Shown here one piece after another: positions 61,918 through 64,000 of a DNA stretch of 64,000 bases; the first letter of the stretch is position 1; each line of letters starts with the position of its first letter. The stretch spans positions 124,001-188,000 of the forward strand of contig NZ_JAMCCQ010000001.1 in NCBI RefSeq assembly GCF_023370775.1, read 5' to 3'. The position numbers and the translations under genes are program-made. The notes under the pieces were generated by a model. The model did not search any database. It was not told the origin of the DNA and saw nothing but the letters and a program-made list of their open reading frames with translations. The stretch comes from Marivita sp. GX14005 (lineage in GTDB: Bacteria > Pseudomonadota > Alphaproteobacteria > Rhodobacterales > Rhodobacteraceae).

Positions 61918-63312
61918 ATGAGCGAAGACCAGACCACCGAGGCCGCCGAGGCCGAAGAGAGCGACGGCGCCTATTCGCTGGATCGCCGCGCGGTCGCTCG
62001 GATATTGCAGGCGGTGGATCTGGAAGATCGAGCGCTGCTCATCGAGTTGATGGAGCCGCTCCACCCGGCCGATATTGCTGACCTTCTCGAACAGATCGAC
62101 GCTTGGGAGCGGATGCGTCTGATCAGGCTCTACGACAAGGAGTTCGACGGAGACATCCTGTCTGAGCTCGACGAATCAATCCGCGAGGAAGTGGTCGGGC
62201 TGCTCGCGCCCGAGGTGCTCGCCGATGCGGTGCGCGAGCTGGAAAGCGACGATGTCGTCGATCTGATCGAGGATCTGGACCAGCCCCAGCAGGACGCCAT
62301 TCTCGAGGTTCTTGAGGACAGCGACCGCGTGGCAGTGCAGAAATCGCTGACTTACCCGGAATTTTCCGCAGGCCGCCTGATGCAGCGCGAAGTGGTCATG
62401 GCGCCCGAACATTGGAACGTCGGCGAGGCGATCGATTTTCTGCGCAACAGCGACGAATTGCCGGATCAGTTCTACCATATCACGCTGGTCGATCCGCGCT
62501 TGCGCCCGGTTGGCAACGTCACCCTTGGCAAACTGATGGGCTCGCGGCGCGAGGTGCTGCTGAAATCGATCGTCGAGGACACGTTTCACATCATCCCCGT
62601 GCTGCAGGACGAGGCCGACGTGGCCTATGCGTTCAACCAGTATCACCTCATCTCCGCCCCGGTCGTGGACGAGAACGACCGGCTTGTCGGCGTTGTGACC
62701 ATCGACGATGCGATGGCGGTGCTCGACGAGGAGAACGAGGAGGACATCCTGCGCCTCGCCGGTGTGGACAGCGAAAGCTCGGTCTCCGACCGCGTTCGCG
62801 AAACGACGAAGCGGCGCTTTCCCTGGCTTTTCGTGAACCTCGTGACGGCGATCCTCGCCAGCCTCGTGATCTCGCAATTCGAAAGCGCCATCGCGACCAT
62901 CGTGGCGCTCGCGGTCCTGATGCCGATCGTGGCCTCCATGGGCGGCAACGCGGGAACGCAATCGCTGACTGTCGCGGTGCGCGCGCTGGCGACCAAGGAT
63001 TTGACCGGGTCGAATGTCTGGCGGGTGATCCGGCGCGAAATCCTGGTCGGGCTGATAAACGGTCTGGCCTTCGCGGTCATCATGGGCGGCGTCGGCTATG
63101 CGTGGTTCGGATCGGCGGCGCTGGGCGGGGTGATCGCCGCGGCGATGGTGATCAACCTTGTTGTTGCAGGCCTCGCAGGCACGGCAATCCCGATCCTGCT
63201 GGAAAAGCTGAAGATCGATCCGGCGCTGGCCTCCGGTGCCTTCGTGACCACGGTGACGGACGTGGTCGGGTTCTTCGCCTTTCTCGGCCTCGCGGTGATC
63301 GTGTTGTTGTGA
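61918..63312 (+). CDS. mgtE: Magnesium transporter MgtE
   Basis: A membrane magnesium channel of 464 residues. The N-terminal superhelical domain (residues 20-145, with LHPADIADLLEQID) is followed by two CBS domains (about 150-270) that sense Mg, a plug helix, and five membrane helices with SMGGNAGTQSLTVAVRA and GTAIPILLEKLKIDPALASG. Its stop overlaps the GTG start of the next gene. GGATCGGAGG lies just before the ATG. Confidence 0.95.
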   Translation: MSEDQTTEAAEAEESDGAYSLDRRAVARILQAVDLEDRALLIELMEPLHPADIADLLEQIDAWERMRLIRLYDKEFDGDILSELDESIREEVVGLLAPEVLADAVRELESDDVVDLIEDLDQPQQDAILEVLEDSDRVAVQKSLTYPEFSAGRLMQREVVMAPEHWNVGEAIDFLRNSDELPDQFYHITLVDPRLRPVGNVTLGKLMGSRREVLLKSIVEDTFHIIPVLQDEADVAYAFNQYHLISAPVVDENDRLVGVVTIDDAMAVLDEENEEDILRLAGVDSESSVSDRVRETTKRRFPWLFVNLVTAILASLVISQFESAIATIVALAVLMPIVASMGGNAGTQSLTVAVRALATKDLTGSNVWRVIRREILVGLINGLAFAVIMGGVGYAWFGSAALGGVIAAAMVINLVVAGLAGTAIPILLEKLKIDPALASGAFVTTVTDVVGFFAFLGLAVIVLL

Positions 63313-63878
63313 GCCCGGCAGCGCGCAAGACGGAACTGCGCCGGGAGGCGCTGGCGCGGCGCAGGGCGGCGCATGAGGCTGCCGGTCCCGGTTCCGCAGG
63401 GGTTCTGAGCAGCGTTCTGGCCGGCTATCGCGGCGTTCCGCTGGCAGGCTACATGCCGCTGCGCAACGAGATCGATCCCCTCCCCGCCATGGCCGAGGCG
63501 GCGGCGCACGGGCCGGTGGGGGTGCCGGTCATCCGCGCGCCGCATCAGCCGCTGGTGTTCTCTCGCTGGCAACCGGACAGCGACATGGTCGAAGGTGCCT
63601 TCCGCGCGCGCGTCCCGCGCCGGGAATTCCTGATGCAGCCGGAAATCCTGATCGTGCCGCTGGTGGCGTTTTCCCGCGAAGGCGGGCGGCTCGGCTATGG
63701 CGGTGGGTTCTACGACCGGACGCTGGAGATGCTGCGCAAGGCGTGTCCGGTCCTCGCCATCGGCTTTGCCTATGGCGCGCAGGAAATGGACGACTTGCCA
63801 CTGGAGCCGACCGATCAGCCGCTCGACATGATCGTTACGGAGCGTGAGACCATCGACACGGGCGCCCGTTTGCGTTGA
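63309..63878 (+). CDS. 5-formyltetrahydrofolate cyclo-ligase
   Basis: An ATP-dependent enzyme of 189 residues that converts 5-formyl-THF to methenyl-THF, salvaging the storage form of folate. Motifs are RKTELRREALARRRA at the start, GYMPLRNEIDPLP, and the signature GRLGYGGGFYDRTLE. The start is a GTG at 63309 overlapping the mgtE stop (GTGA). Its stop codon sits in the loop of a perfect hairpin. It complements folD and fhs elsewhere in the window. Confidence 0.92.
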   Translation: MSPAARKTELRREALARRRAAHEAAGPGSAGVLSSVLAGYRGVPLAGYMPLRNEIDPLPAMAEAAAHGPVGVPVIRAPHQPLVFSRWQPDSDMVEGAFRARVPRREFLMQPEILIVPLVAFSREGGRLGYGGGFYDRTLEMLRKACPVLAIGFAYGAQEMDDLPLEPTDQPLDMIVTERETIDTGARLR

Positions 63879-63909
63879 CGCAAACGGCTCGATGCGTCGA
63901 CGCATCGAG
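63866..63909. terminator. Two adjacent perfect hairpins between convergent genes
   Basis: CCGTTTGCG-TTGA-CGCAAACGG (63866-63887) is directly followed by CTCGATGCG-TCGA-CGCATCGAG (63888-63909). Each has a nine-pair stem and a four-base loop. The first contains the cyclo-ligase stop codon; the second ends five bases before the next gene's stop. No T-run is present. Confidence 0.65.
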
Positions 63910-63913
63910 GCGC

Positions 63914-64000
63914 TTATGCCATACCCGTTTTAAGCCATGCCTCCGCGGCGCTGCCCTGATTTAGCGCAAACGCCTTGATCTCGATCCCGGGGAAGAACGC
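63914..64000 (-). CDS. C-terminal end of an unidentified protein (partial)
   Basis: An open frame enters from the right edge and ends at a TAA at 63914-63916. The 28 visible residues end EAWLKTGMA and include FFPGIEIKAFALNQG. It is convergent with the cyclo-ligase and separated from it by the double hairpin, which is the placement expected for a real gene end. The family cannot be told from this fragment. Confidence 0.55.
   Translation of the reverse strand, partial: AFFPGIEIKAFALNQGSAAEAWLKTGMA

Noticed and set aside
1-64000. Mobile elements, integration sites or CRISPR arrays
   Set aside because: No transposase, integrase or phage protein, no terminal inverted repeats with target duplications and no regularly spaced repeats were seen. 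Gene order and composition look like stable chromosome throughout.

Overview
The window is about 64 kb of GC-rich chromosome from an alphaproteobacterium, almost certainly a marine member of the Rhodobacterales (Roseobacter group). The pointers are a complete soxRSVWXYZABCDEF cluster of the Paracoccus type, choline uptake and oxidation genes, an accB-accC-aat-DUF2155-NDUFA12 block, a full ybgC-tolQRAB-pal-cpoB-tilS-ftsH block, a CtrA-type site, and family membership of nearly every protein. The genus cannot be set from the sequence alone. There are no tRNAs, rRNAs, insertion sequences, phage genes or CRISPR arrays. No gene-free stretch exceeds 300 bases; the longest is 54858-55148, which holds a LacI-type operator.

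Layout. 0-5 kb: betB and betI on the minus strand, divergent from the choline ABC transporter choXWV, with a palindrome between them that fits a BetI operator. 5-7.3 kb: a 2H-phosphoesterase-like DUF1045 protein, a DUF442 phosphatase-like protein and an orphan FliM/FliN-type protein. 7.4-12.1 kb: a signalling operon (REC protein, small membrane protein, transporter-histidine kinase fusion) and a short-chain-acyl-type XRE regulator. 12.3-17.6 kb: a five-gene branched-chain-amino-acid-type ABC importer divergent from that regulator. 17.6-23.6 kb: housekeeping genes accB, accC, aat, a DUF2155 gene, NDUFA12, clpX and clpP. 23.7-25 kb: a photolyase-like protein with domains in unusual order. 25-36.5 kb: the sox cluster plus a YeeE-type thiosulfate permease. 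36.5-41.4 kb: a Hint-domain protein behind a perfect CtrA box, an SH3 protein, a 2-hydroxyacid dehydrogenase, PdeM-like phosphoesterase and a thioesterase. 40.5-43.1 kb: folD and fhs. 43.3-52.9 kb: the ftsH-tilS-cpoB-pal-tolBARQ-ybgC block. 53-61 kb: an acyl-CoA synthetase, a CUT1-type sugar ABC importer and an FAD-linked 2-hydroxyacid oxidase. 61-64 kb: RNase P RNA, rpmG, mgtE, 5-formyl-THF cyclo-ligase and the end of one more gene.

How the parts work together. The cell can import choline and oxidise betaine aldehyde to glycine betaine; folD, fhs and the 5-formyl-THF enzyme can handle one-carbon units released by later demethylation. The sox genes encode periplasmic thiosulfate oxidation (SoxXA, SoxYZ, SoxB, SoxCD), the flavocytochrome SoxEF, thiol supply by SoxV, SoxW and SoxS, and the repressor SoxR. 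Related 16-base sites in three sox intergenic regions suggest one regulon with three promoters. Several importers each have a recognisable local operator (BetI-like, ScfR-like, LacI-like), which fits a metabolically flexible marine heterotroph supplementing its energy with reduced sulfur.

Most notable for a second look: a compound intergenic element (a 23-base motif next to GC-rich hairpins) in four places, the photolyase with its FAD domain first, the monoheme SoxD beside a diheme SoxE, the third SoxR-like site before soxB, the CtrA box before the Hint gene, and the kinase operon with its small membrane partner.
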